Shown: positions 14,454 through 21,959 of the stretch, one piece after another | Position numbering within the stretch: position 1 is the first letter of the stretch | Layout: each line of letters starts with the position of its first letter | Assembly: GCA_018897475.1 (NCBI GenBank) | Contig: JAHIKS010000114.1 | Location: 1 to 26,608 of the forward strand | Source of the DNA: Candidatus Altarchaeota archaeon | GTDB taxonomy: Archaea; Altiarchaeota; Altiarchaeia; IMC4; QMZM01 | Direction of reading: 5' to 3' | DNA length: 26,608 nt | The notes under the pieces: model-generated | Told to the model about the DNA's origin: nothing | The model's input: the letters and a program-made list of their open reading frames with translations, nothing else | The model's database searches: none | Translations under genes and position numbers: made by a program

Positions 14454-17209
14454 AGCTGTTCAGGAGCGAGGGCTTCAACCGGAGGAAATGCAGCAAGTGC
14501 GGCAAGGCCTACTGGACTCTCAGCGATTCCGAGACCTGCGGCGAGCCCCCCTGCGACGAGTATACGTTCATAGACAACTCCCCCACCAAGAAGAGATTCT
14601 CCCTGCACGAGATGAGGGAGTTCTTCCTCTCCTTCTTCGAAAAGAACGGCCATAAGAGAATTGCCAGATACCCCATCGTCTCCCGGTGGCGGGAAGACAC
14701 CTTCTTCACCATAGCATCTGTGTCCTGCTTCCAGCCATGGGTGCTGAACCTGACTATCGAACCCCCCGCCAACCCGCTGACCATGAGCCAGCCCTGCCTG
14801 CGCTTCAACGACATCGACAACGTGGGCAAGACCGGCCGCCACCTGACCGAATTCGAGATGATGGCGCACCACGCCTTCAACACCAGGGACAACCAGGTCT
14901 ACTTCAAGGACAGGACGGTAGAGCTCTGCCACGAGCTCCTGCTGGAACTCGGCATACAGCCCGAAACAATCAGCTACCTGGAATCCGACTGGGCGGGGGG
15001 CGGCAACTCCGGGCCCTGCTTCGAGACCATCGTAGGCGGCGTAGAGCTCGCAACCCTGGTCTTCATGATGTACGAGGACACCCCCAACGGCAAGAAGGAC
15101 ATGCCCATGCAGGTCGTTGATACCGGCTACGGCCTCGAGAGGTTCACCTGGATATCGCAGGGCAGCCCCTCAGCCTATGAGGCAATCTTCGGAAAGGTTC
15201 TCGAAAAACTGAAAAAAGAGGCCTCCATAACCCCCAACCCGGAAATCCTGGCAGAATACTCGAAAGTGGCGGGAATGATGAGCGTGGAGAGCAAGTCAGA
15301 CCTGGACACCCTGCGCAAGATGGCCGCCGAAAGGCTCAAAATCCCCGTCGACAAGCTCACCGAAAACATCTCCCCCATGGAAAACCTCTATTCCGTCTGC
15401 GACCACACACGGTCCCTGATGTTCATGCTCAACGACGGCGTCGTCCCCTCCAACGTCAAGGCCGGCTACTTCGGGCGCCTGCTCATCAGGAGGAGCCTGC
15501 GCTCCCTCAGAAACCTCAATCTCTCCATACCGCTCGCAGACATAATGGGCTGGCAGGTGGACTACTTCGCAAAGGACTTCCCGGAGATGAAGGAGAACAA
15601 GAGCGAAATCCTCGAGCTGGTCGAGGTGGAGGAGGACAGGTACGAGGGCACTGTTGGAAGGGGACAGAAGATAGTGGCCGACCTGGGCAAAAAGATAACC
15701 ACAAAGGAGCTCATAACCCTCTACGACACCTACGGCCTGGTCCCGGAGCTCGTCAAGGAGTTCTCTGACCAGGACATCAAGATACCAGACGACTTCTACA
15801 TCCAGGTCGCAGCAAGGCACGAGAAGCCGGAAGAGGAGAAAGAAGCAAAAATCGAAATCAAGCTCCCCGACAACATCCCCCCAACCCAGCTCGGCTACTA
15901 CGAAGACCAGTACGTAAAGGAGTTCGAATCCAAGATTCTCTCGGTCTTCGACAACTATGTAATCCTCGACAAGACCTACTTCTACCCCGCGGGCGGAGGC
16001 CAGGAGACCGACCTCGGCGTCATAAACGGCCTTATGATAGACGATGTAACGAAGGTTGGTCAGGTGGTCCTCCACAAGATCAAAGACTCCGGCCTGGAGG
16101 AGGGCCAGACGGTAAGCTGCAAACTCAACTGGGACCGAAGACTCCAGCTCATGCAGCACCACACAACCGCCCACATCATAAACGGCGCAGCCCGCAGAGT
16201 CCTGGGCAACCACATCTGGCAGGCCGGGGCCCACAAAAACGAAGAGCTGGGCCGCCTCGACATCACCCACTACGCAGGGCTCTCCGACGAAGAGATGAGG
16301 GAGATAGAGGACCTCTCCAACAAGGTAGTAAAGGACAACCTGCCCGTCGACATCCAGTTCATGCCCCGCAACAAGGCCGAGGAACTCCACGGCTTCAGGA
16401 TCTACCAGGGCGGAGCGGTCCCGGGCAAGGACATTCGCATAGTCGACATCAAAAACTGGGACGTGGAGGCCTGCGGCGGAACCCACTTCAGCAGCACTGA
16501 AGAGGTCGGCGAGATAAAGCTAATCAGGGCAAAGCGAATCCAGGACGGAGTATTGAGATTGGAATTCAAGGCCGGCGGAGCAACCGAGAGGCACCTGATA
16601 AAGAGGAAGGAACTAGTAGAGGAGATTAAGTTAGGTGATTCAGCGTCAGTCAAGACGAATGAGGCCGACCTCAAGCAAATCGCCTCCATCTTCAGCGTCC
16701 AGATAGAGCAGCTCCCCAAAACCCTCGAGAGGTTCAAGAAGGAGTGGCAGGAACAGCGAGCAGAACTCGAGACAATGGACGCGGCCGAAAACTACAACGG
16801 AATTCCCCCGGGGAATTCGCCAGAGTCCGCAAGGCAGCTCTTCGACGACTGGAAGTCCCAGCGCAAGGAGCTGGAGAGACTCAGATGCTCCCTGAAAGAC
16901 CAGGTCCTCGACAGGATAAAGGGCCAGTCCGGAGTCATAAAAGAGCTCACCTCCTGCCTCGACGCCGGCAACCTCACCGAGATAGCCAACTCCGCACTCG
17001 GAAAGGACACCCTCCTCATCCTCGCCAATAAGACAGGGGACAAGGCAAATGTCGTTGTCGCCTCCTCCTCTTCCCACAACGCCGCCGAAATAGCCTCCGC
17101 CCTCTGCAAAAAGCTCGGGGGCGGCGCCCATGGAAACGAAAAGCTGGCAGTCGGGGGCGGCTCCTCGAAAAATCTGGAGAAGGTCATCAGAGAATTCAAG
17201 ACAGAATGA
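14435..17209 (+). CDS. alaS: Alanyl-tRNA synthetase, archaeal type
   Basis: This 924-residue enzyme charges tRNA-Ala. The archaeal-type N-terminal extension has C-x2-C...C-x4-C, followed by the class II catalytic core (about 55-330, including RFNDIDNVGKTGRH, FEMMAHHAFN and GGGNSGPCFE). The editing domain has H-T-T-A-H near residue 573 and CGGTH near 680, and a C-terminal DHHA1-type domain ends in GGGAHGNEKLAVGGGSS. Length matches archaeal AlaRS. Within the helical linker (about 785-797) lies a short Gly/Pro stretch, NGIPPGNSPE, encoded by a DNA palindrome at 16800-16818. The next gene starts 4 nt before this stop. An unrelated long frame on the opposite strand is only a high-G/C shadow. Confidence 0.97.
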   Translation: MSDYEVELFRSEGFNRRKCSKCGKAYWTLSDSETCGEPPCDEYTFIDNSPTKKRFSLHEMREFFLSFFEKNGHKRIARYPIVSRWREDTFFTIASVSCFQPWVLNLTIEPPANPLTMSQPCLRFNDIDNVGKTGRHLTEFEMMAHHAFNTRDNQVYFKDRTVELCHELLLELGIQPETISYLESDWAGGGNSGPCFETIVGGVELATLVFMMYEDTPNGKKDMPMQVVDTGYGLERFTWISQGSPSAYEAIFGKVLEKLKKEASITPNPEILAEYSKVAGMMSVESKSDLDTLRKMAAERLKIPVDKLTENISPMENLYSVCDHTRSLMFMLNDGVVPSNVKAGYFGRLLIRRSLRSLRNLNLSIPLADIMGWQVDYFAKDFPEMKENKSEILELVEVEEDRYEGTVGRGQKIVADLGKKITTKELITLYDTYGLVPELVKEFSDQDIKIPDDFYIQVAARHEKPEEEKEAKIEIKLPDNIPPTQLGYYEDQYVKEFESKILSVFDNYVILDKTYFYPAGGGQETDLGVINGLMIDDVTKVGQVVLHKIKDSGLEEGQTVSCKLNWDRRLQLMQHHTTAHIINGAARRVLGNHIWQAGAHKNEELGRLDITHYAGLSDEEMREIEDLSNKVVKDNLPVDIQFMPRNKAEELHGFRIYQGGAVPGKDIRIVDIKNWDVEACGGTHFSSTEEVGEIKLIRAKRIQDGVLRLEFKAGGATERHLIKRKELVEEIKLGDSASVKTNEADLKQIASIFSVQIEQLPKTLERFKKEWQEQRAELETMDAAENYNGIPPGNSPESARQLFDDWKSQRKELERLRCSLKDQVLDRIKGQSGVIKELTSCLDAGNLTEIANSALGKDTLLILANKTGDKANVVVASSSSHNAAEIASALCKKLGGGAHGNEKLAVGGGSSKNLEKVIREFKTE
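16800..16818. repeat. Palindrome inside the AlaRS gene
   Basis: GAATTCCCC-C-GGGGAATTC is a perfect 9-bp inverted repeat within the coding sequence. It translates to a Pro/Gly-rich stretch in a region that is otherwise helical. The arms are identical to the hairpin at 986-1014, and a shorter version (GGGAATTCCC, 17280-17289) is near the start of the next gene. Confidence 0.7.
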
Positions 17210-18747
17210 ACTCCGGCCAGCTCAGGGCAATACTCCTGGGCGGCGTTTTATTCATAGCCTTCATATTCCTAATATTCCGGGGAATTCCCGAGGAAAGCAC
17301 AACAATGGAAAGAAACCTTAAGGAGCAGGACTTCGCCGGGTCGTGGTATCCCGCCGACAGGGAAGAACTCAACAGCATGCTCGACTCCTACCTGGAAAAG
17401 GCAGACAAGGAGGAGCTCAACCTGCAGGCACTAATCTGCGCCCACGCAGGCTACATGGCCTCCGGACAAACTGCCGCCTACAGCTACAAACAGCTCGAGG
17501 GCAGCAGGTTCAAGCGCGCAATAATCCTCGCGGGGTCGCACAGCCACCCCATCCGCGGCGGGGTAATCTCCAACTACACCCACTTCAGCACGCCCTTCGG
17601 CGAGCTCGCAGTCTCCCCCCTGAAGCTGGAGCACCCCCTCCTTGAGCAGAACAACTTCCCGTTCCTGAAGGAGAATGCCCTGGAGATGCAGCTCCCGCTC
17701 CTGAAAAAGGTCATGCCCAACATCGAAATCATCCCCATCATCCTCGGCCAGCTCAACAAAGATGAGGTTCAAGAGCTCGCCAAATTCATCTCCTCCCTCC
17801 TGGACAACGAGACCGTCCTCCTGACAAGCACCGACTTTTCCCATCACCACCCCTACGACGAGGCAGTGGAAATGGACAAGCAGAGCATAAAATCCATCCT
17901 CGCCCTGGACTCCGAATCGACAGCAAAGGGCGAGCTCTGCGGCGCCGTTCCCGTTCTCATAACAATAGAGGTCGCAAAGCTGAGGGGCTGGGACACCAAG
18001 CTCCTGCACTACGAGAACTCCGGAGACGTCCTCGGCGACATGACCAAGGTCGTCGGCTACGCAGCAATCGCCTTCCACGCCGACTGGGACGCTGCCCTGC
18101 AGGCGCAGGAATCCACCGGCGAAGCGGGAGAATCCTCCAGTGGGCAGAAAGAATCCCCCGGCACGCAGGGAGAAACCGTCGAAGCAGCACAGGAAGACTC
18201 CCCCGACCTCCTCACCCCCGAAGAGCAGCAATACCTGCTCTCTCTCGCCCGGGACACCATCGAGGAATACGTCCGCAACAACAAAACCCTCGAGCCCAGC
18301 ACAGACAACCCCCGGCTCAAGGAGAAGAGGAGTGCCTTCGTAACCCTCGAAAAGGACGGACAGCTGCGCGGCTGCATAGGGCACATCCAGGCCGTCCAGG
18401 AACTATACCTCGACGTCAGGGACAACGCAATCAGCGCCGCGGTCCACGACACCCGCTTCCCTGCCGTAACCGCCGAAGAACTCGAATCCATAAAAATCGA
18501 GGTCTCGGTCCTCACAACCCCGGAGTCCATAACAGCCGACGAAATCCAGCCCGGTACAGACGGAATCATCCTGGAGGCAGGCACGTATAGTGCAACATAC
18601 CTCCCGCAGGTCTGGGAGCAGATTCCAGAAAAGGAAGACTTCCTAACCAGCCTCTGCAAAAAAGCCGGAGTCCCGGTGGATTGCTGGAAAAGGCCGGAAG
18701 CAAAAATCAAGCGCTACCAAGTCCATGCCTTCAAGGAATCTGAATAA
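17206..18747 (+). CDS. Membrane-anchored MEMO-AMMECR1 fusion protein
   Basis: In this 513-residue protein an N-terminal hydrophobic helix (about 7-26) precedes a MEMO-like domain (about 37-290; SWYPAD, AHAGYMASG, GSHSHP, STDFSHHHPYD, GELCGAVPV, all family landmarks including the candidate metal-binding His and Cys). A low-complexity Glu/Ser/Gly linker (about 300-330) leads to an AMMECR1 domain (about 335-510; LRGCIGHI, the family hallmark, and SAAVHDTRFPAVT). MEMO and AMMECR1 homologues with a radical SAM protein form the 'AmmeMemoRadiSam' set in many prokaryotes; function is not settled. No radical SAM gene lies within this window. The transmembrane anchor would place the domains outside, or tethered to, the membrane, which is unusual. 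It overlaps alaS by 4 nt. Confidence 0.88.
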   Translation: MNSGQLRAILLGGVLFIAFIFLIFRGIPEESTTMERNLKEQDFAGSWYPADREELNSMLDSYLEKADKEELNLQALICAHAGYMASGQTAAYSYKQLEGSRFKRAIILAGSHSHPIRGGVISNYTHFSTPFGELAVSPLKLEHPLLEQNNFPFLKENALEMQLPLLKKVMPNIEIIPIILGQLNKDEVQELAKFISSLLDNETVLLTSTDFSHHHPYDEAVEMDKQSIKSILALDSESTAKGELCGAVPVLITIEVAKLRGWDTKLLHYENSGDVLGDMTKVVGYAAIAFHADWDAALQAQESTGEAGESSSGQKESPGTQGETVEAAQEDSPDLLTPEEQQYLLSLARDTIEEYVRNNKTLEPSTDNPRLKEKRSAFVTLEKDGQLRGCIGHIQAVQELYLDVRDNAISAAVHDTRFPAVTAEELESIKIEVSVLTTPESITADEIQPGTDGIILEAGTYSATYLPQVWEQIPEKEDFLTSLCKKAGVPVDCWKRPEAKIKRYQVHAFKESE

Positions 18748-18750
18748 ACG

Positions 18751-18787
18751 ATTGTTCCATAAATGTAACAATTGTTCCATTTATATA
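18751..18787 (+). promoter_or_regulatory. Operator-promoter of the wHTH-NTase/HEPN operon
   Basis: ATTGTTCCAT occurs at 18751-18760 and 18771-18780, exactly 20 nt apart (two helical turns). Between them ATGTAACAAT (763-772) is the reverse complement with one mismatch, so an inverted and a direct repeat share this site. The TATA-like TTTATATA follows directly. The ATG at 18809 is about 25 nt later. A binding site for the wHTH domain of the first gene, giving autoregulation, is the natural reading. Confidence 0.65.
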
Positions 18788-18808
18788 ACCTAAATCCAAT
18801 AACATATC

Positions 18809-19795
18809 ATGTTAAACGAACTATTTTCATCATCGGGCGTGGATATCCTCAGAGTCCTGTGCATGGCCCCATATAAAGAGTTCTACCTCAGAGAACTCGC
18901 CAAGGAATCCAAAACCAGTCCCGCACACACCAGCAGAATGCTCAACAACCTTATGAAGCACAATATAGTTAAAAAAAGAAAGGCTGGAAGGCAGGATTTC
19001 TACAGGATTGATCTGGAAAAGCAACTCGCGGCATACATATTCAACCTCTTCCATCTCGAGAGAAGGCTGTCTCTCCCGGCAGAGTTCAGGGCCGCAATGG
19101 AGGAGTTCTGCACCAGACTAAAGGAGAAATCAGGGAAGGACATCATATCCATAATACTCTTCGGCTCAGTAGCAAAAGGGAAAGCCGGGTCAGAGAGCGA
19201 CCTGGATATACTCGTGATAAGCAAAAAACCAGAAAAGACGAAGGACCTGACAAGGGACGCCCTCCAGGATATTTCCTGGTTCTACGGAAGGCAAGTAGAG
19301 GACCACGTTCATTCAATGGAAGGCTTTGACTCCAGGTACAAGGAAGGCAACGACCTCATAATCAACGTTCTAAGGGACGGCATCGTATTCCACGACAGCG
19401 GCTTTTATGTTGATTACCTGAAAAAGGAGCTGCCGTCGCCCTCAAGGGAGTATATCAGGGGGACCATCGACTTCGCGAGAGGGAAGCTGAGGGGCATAGA
19501 TGACCTTTCGGAAAAGTATCCGGGCACTGCGATAATGCCCCTGAGAATCGCAGTCAGGGACGCGGGGAGAATCCTGCTGCTCAGCAAGGGCATAATCCCT
19601 GGCTCAAGGCATGACCTCCCAAAGCAGGTAAGCAGATTCGACAGAAAAAACGGAAACCTTATCAAAAAGGTCAACAGGATGTTTGAGTCCTATGAAAAGG
19701 AAGGTAAAGAATTAAAGAAGGAGGACATTCTGAAATACAGGAACCAGGCGGAAAAATTCCTGAAGAAAAGCATAGAGGTGTTTGAGAGTGGTTAA
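18809..19795 (+). CDS. wHTH-nucleotidyltransferase protein, probable antitoxin
   Basis: In this 328-residue protein, residues about 5-70 form a winged helix (LRELAKESKTSPAHTSRMLN and RQDFYRID). Residues about 105-200 form a minimal nucleotidyltransferase with G119-S120 and D131-x-D133. The C-terminal part (about 215-325) is all helical and HEPN-like. The gene is followed by a HEPN gene whose GTG start overlaps its end by 8 nt. In the known MntA-HepT systems the nucleotidyltransferase adds AMP to the HEPN toxin and neutralises it; here a DNA-binding domain is attached, so the antitoxin probably also represses the operon at the repeats upstream. The HTH-NTase arrangement occurs in archaeal genomes; the activity is inferred. 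Confidence 0.8.
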   Translation: MLNELFSSSGVDILRVLCMAPYKEFYLRELAKESKTSPAHTSRMLNNLMKHNIVKKRKAGRQDFYRIDLEKQLAAYIFNLFHLERRLSLPAEFRAAMEEFCTRLKEKSGKDIISIILFGSVAKGKAGSESDLDILVISKKPEKTKDLTRDALQDISWFYGRQVEDHVHSMEGFDSRYKEGNDLIINVLRDGIVFHDSGFYVDYLKKELPSPSREYIRGTIDFARGKLRGIDDLSEKYPGTAIMPLRIAVRDAGRILLLSKGIIPGSRHDLPKQVSRFDRKNGNLIKKVNRMFESYEKEGKELKKEDILKYRNQAEKFLKKSIEVFESG

Positions 19796-20189
19796 GGAAA
19801 GGGTTAATCGTTACATGGATGAATCCCGGGGGAAGCTGGATGCAGCCAGGAAGAACCTGGAGCTCGGTTTCGTGGATACTGCGGCCCACGAAAGTTACTA
19901 TGCTGCCGAGAACGCCGCACGTGCCCTTATCCTTGCCCTGGAGGGAAACATACCTAAAGGCAAGACCCTAATCTGGAGGAAAATCAGAGACCTCAAGGAT
20001 AAAGGGATAGTAACAAACTACATCCCGGAAGAGATCAGCACCTGCTACGCCTACCGCAGGAGAGCGGATTATGTCGAGATAGACGAGCAGGTTGAAATCA
20101 CCGAGGACAACATCATGAATTCCATTGAAATCTCCAGTAGATTCGTCTCCGACGTCGAGGGAATCCTTAAGGATAAAGGAATGCTCTGA
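19788..20189 (+). CDS. HEPN-domain protein, UPF0332-like, probable toxin
   Basis: This 133-residue helical protein starts at GTG 19788, chosen because AGAGGTG lies 7-8 nt upstream and the overlap with the preceding gene is small; TTG 19782 and ATG 19815 are alternatives. AAHESYYAAENAARALILALE is the typical helix of HEPN/UPF0332 proteins, and YAYRRRADYVEI matches their C-terminal R..R.DY motif. The His of the RNase RX4-6H motif is not evident, so RNA cleavage is uncertain. It pairs with the wHTH-NTase gene as a likely toxin or target. The stop codon lies within the duplicated CARF gene end (20185-20219). Confidence 0.75.
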   Translation: MVKERVNRYMDESRGKLDAARKNLELGFVDTAAHESYYAAENAARALILALEGNIPKGKTLIWRKIRDLKDKGIVTNYIPEEISTCYAYRRRADYVEIDEQVEITEDNIMNSIEISSRFVSDVEGILKDKGML

Positions 20190-20219
20190 CCTACCCTCTG
20201 CCAAAAATCCTCAGCACAT
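20185..20219. repeat. Duplicated 3' end of the CARF gene
   Basis: These 35 nt match 20287-20321 at 31 positions, offset 102 nt. On the minus strand both read VLRIFGRG and stop. The copy at 20287 is the true end of the CARF gene; this one lacks any upstream coding part. A 67-nt hairpin-containing segment separates them. Confidence 0.75.
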
Positions 20220-20288
20220 AAAGGGCTTCGCCCCTTATCAACCCCAGGACCTATCTTCGCCCCAGCCAAATAATCGGCTCGATAGGTC
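20218..20288. repeat. Hairpin insert between the CARF gene ends
   Basis: ATAA-GGGC pairs with GCCC-TTAT (20218-20238) with a TTC loop and one A-C mismatch. GACCTATC (20248-20255) pairs with GATAGGTC (20281-20288), enclosing a small AGCC/GGCT hairpin (20264-20279). It resembles the hairpin clusters at 11230 and 26507 in density and loop type. Confidence 0.6.
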
Positions 20289-20321
20289 TGACCTAACCTC
20301 TCCCAAAAATCCTGAGAACAT
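20287..20321. repeat. 3'-end repeat of the CARF gene, coding copy
   Basis: This is the partner of the repeat at 20185-20219. It contains the final codons (VLRIFGRG) and stop of the CARF-like gene on the minus strand and extends 6 nt past the stop. Confidence 0.7.
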
Positions 20322-21021
20322 TCTCTCCCTCCTCCGTCAACGACAGCTTCGCCGCTCTCCGCTGCCCCTCTATCTCGACCCACCCTTTATCTAACAGCGG
20401 CCTCAAAAACTGCCTCCTGAAGAGCACGTGCATCGCCTTGTCATTCAGCTTCTTCCCCTTCTCATCCTTATCCCTCAGCAGCCCCTGCCCCACTAACTCT
20501 GCACTAAGCGCCTTCTGGCCGGTCCTCTCATAGTTATCGATAATCCTCAACGCCTCTATCAGCCCCTCCTGCGGCGGGCTTATCCTGTACTCCGGCAGGG
20601 GAATCACCTTCCTGTAACCTGAAGTCAGCTGCTCCTTTCTCCTGTCCTCATAGCGCTCAGGAACAACATAATAGGGAGTCGCATCGAACATCATCGCAGC
20701 AATCGTCCCCGCAATCCCAGGCAGCTTCCCCCCCGAAGAGATATTAACGAAGACCTTGTTGCCCTTCTCCCGCTTCATAATCTCGCAGAACTTGGACATA
20801 ATCTCGTGAAAGTTATCCCATCGGTCATATCCCTCCATAATCACCTCGACCCCCTCGGCAATCCCTGCCTTCACCCCGTCCAGAAAGTAGTCATCAATGG
20901 CATCCCCGTAGTCAGGGGCCAAAAGATACACCCTGTCAGCCTTATACTCCTTCAGCGGCAGCGTCGCCCTGTCAATCTCGAGCCCGATGGGGATGATATG
21001 CACGTTGAGAATCGACTTCAT
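20293..21021 (-). CDS. CARF-domain winged-helix regulator (DUF6293/HFX_2341-like)
   Basis: In this 242-residue protein the N-terminal Rossmann-like CARF domain (about 1-135) has the start HIIPIGLEIDR and the ligand loop NISSGGKLPGIAGT. The C-terminal winged helix (about 150-242) includes KALSAELV and a wing ending LSLTEEGENVL. CARF domains bind cyclic oligoadenylates or related dinucleotides and transmit the signal to a DNA-binding or nuclease part. No CRISPR array or cas gene is in this window, so the ligand source is unknown; archaeal homologues outside CRISPR loci exist. A TATA-like TATTTATAG (around 21043-21051, minus strand) precedes the ATG by about 25 nt. Its 3' end is duplicated beyond a hairpin insert. 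Confidence 0.78.
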   Translation of the reverse strand: MKSILNVHIIPIGLEIDRATLPLKEYKADRVYLLAPDYGDAIDDYFLDGVKAGIAEGVEVIMEGYDRWDNFHEIMSKFCEIMKREKGNKVFVNISSGGKLPGIAGTIAAMMFDATPYYVVPERYEDRRKEQLTSGYRKVIPLPEYRISPPQEGLIEALRIIDNYERTGQKALSAELVGQGLLRDKDEKGKKLNDKAMHVLFRRQFLRPLLDKGWVEIEGQRRAAKLSLTEEGENVLRIFGRG

Positions 21022-21050
21022 GTTACTGAATTAGCCAAAACCCCTATAAA

Positions 21051-21090
21051 TATACAAAATAAACGCTGATTCTGTATAATACGGAGTAAT
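21051..21090. repeat. 40-nt direct repeat, copy A
   Basis: This block beginning TATACAAAATAAACGC recurs at 22725-22764 with 38 of 40 matches. It lies between the divergent CARF and AbrB genes, overlapping the CARF promoter. A weaker relative (AACGCTG..ATAAATACGGAGG) is near 26464. Confidence 0.75.
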
Positions 21091-21098
21091 TCTAACCA

Positions 21099-21270
21099 TT
21101 ATTTATACATCCGTTCCTCTATAGATAACGGTAAGAAAGTCTTACTTTCTTACTGGAGACAAAAATCAGCAACCTCACCCTTCAGGGGCGAGGTTGTACT
21201 TGCAAAGTCGCAGAGAATTAATCGGCATTCTCTGCGGCTGAAAAGCCATAGTACGATGCCGACTTTGCAA
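21099..21270 (+). promoter_or_regulatory. Promoter and structured 5' leader of the AbrB-PIN operon
   Basis: TTATTTATA (21099-21107) is a TATA candidate, placing the start near 21130. From there the leader folds as GTAAGAAAGT/ACTTTCTTAC with CTT loop (21131-21153); CAACCTC/GAGGTTG (21170-21196) with inner CCC/GGG; and an 11-bp outer stem TTGCAAAGTCG (21200-21210)/CGACTTTGCAA (21260-21270) whose last A is the A of the AbrB ATG. Inside, CAGAGAAT/ATTCTCTG and GGCT-GAAA-AGCC can form, but CGGCAT (21223-21228)/ATGCCG (21256-21261) competes, so two folds are possible. Sequestering the start region suggests translational control. Confidence 0.65.
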
Positions 21271-21551
21271 TGAACGTAGAGCTGACAAAGGTATCCCAGA
21301 AGGGTCAGGTCGTCATACCGCAGAACATACGAGAGAGACTGGGAATCAAGACAGGCACGAGGCTTGCCGTGTTCGGCGAAAACGACACGGTGATACTCAA
21401 GAAGCTGCAGATGCCCAGTCCCGAAGAGTTCGAGAGACTGACGAGGATATCTTCAGAAAAGGCAAAAAGGTTAGGCATTACGGACAAGGACATAGAGGAT
21501 GCGATAAGAGAGGCCAGGTCCGAAAATGCTAAGGGTGGTTCTGGACACTAA
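21270..21551 (+). CDS. AbrB/MazE-type antitoxin
   Basis: This 93-residue protein has the swapped-hairpin AbrB domain (about 1-47), recognised from VSQKGQVVIPQNIRERLGI and GTRLAVFGENDTVIL. A helical, charged tail (48-93) probably wraps the toxin. Proteins of this type dimerise, bind the operon promoter and neutralise the partner. The start ATG is part of the outer stem of the leader. The PIN gene overlaps its end by 26 nt. Confidence 0.9.
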   Translation: MNVELTKVSQKGQVVIPQNIRERLGIKTGTRLAVFGENDTVILKKLQMPSPEEFERLTRISSEKAKRLGITDKDIEDAIREARSENAKGGSGH

Positions 21552-21936
21552 TGTACTTGTATCTGCCATTTTGAAACATGGTGGTAACGAGTGGAATATC
21601 CTTCAGAAGGTTTCCGATAAGAAGATAGTATCTCTAACATCTGAAGATATGCTCCATGAATTCGCCAGGGTAATGTCAAAGCCCAGATTCGAAAACAGTA
21701 AGGAAGAAGTTGATGAGTGGCTGCTTTTCCTGGCCAGGATGTCTTATCTCGTTATCCCCGCCAAGAGGTTGAACGTAATCAGGGACGACCCCTCGGACAA
21801 CAAAATCCTTGAATGCGCTGTCTGCGGGAACGCGCACTACATAATCTCCGGCGACAAACACCTCCTGGACCTGGGCGAGTACAAAGACATAAAAGTACTT
21901 AACAGCTCAGACTTCCTGAAATCATCAGATATTTAA
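21526..21936 (+). CDS. PIN-domain toxin (VapC-like, COG1569 type)
   Basis: In this 136-residue PIN-fold ribonuclease the acidic residues expected for metal binding are present: D7 (LDTNVLVSA), E45 (LHEFARVM), D91 (DDPSDNKILECA) and D110 (SGDKHLL). Such toxins cleave tRNA, rRNA or mRNA when released from the antitoxin. The order antitoxin-toxin and the overlap are typical, and the two are one operon. The target RNA is not predictable. Confidence 0.9.
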   Translation: MLRVVLDTNVLVSAILKHGGNEWNILQKVSDKKIVSLTSEDMLHEFARVMSKPRFENSKEEVDEWLLFLARMSYLVIPAKRLNVIRDDPSDNKILECAVCGNAHYIISGDKHLLDLGEYKDIKVLNSSDFLKSSDI

Positions 21937-21948
21937 AGCACAATGTGC
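21930..21948 (+). promoter_or_regulatory. TATA box and small palindrome before the orphan gene
   Basis: TATTTAAA (about 21930-21937) is followed directly by GCACA-A-TGTGC (21938-21948) and then the ATG at 21960, giving a leaderless arrangement with a possible operator over the start site. The TATA element overlaps the end of the PIN gene. Confidence 0.5.
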
Positions 21949-21959
21949 ATTATAATAAC

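Noticed and set aside
15296..16486. 396-residue open frame on the minus strand opposite alaS
   Set aside because: It lies entirely within the clear AlaRS gene; long antisense frames are expected from its high-G/C codon use, and the translation lacks any family signature.
17431..18384. 317-residue open frame on the minus strand opposite the MEMO-AMMECR1 gene
   Set aside because: A shadow of a well-supported gene; low-complexity Gly/Val/Glu-rich translation without motifs.
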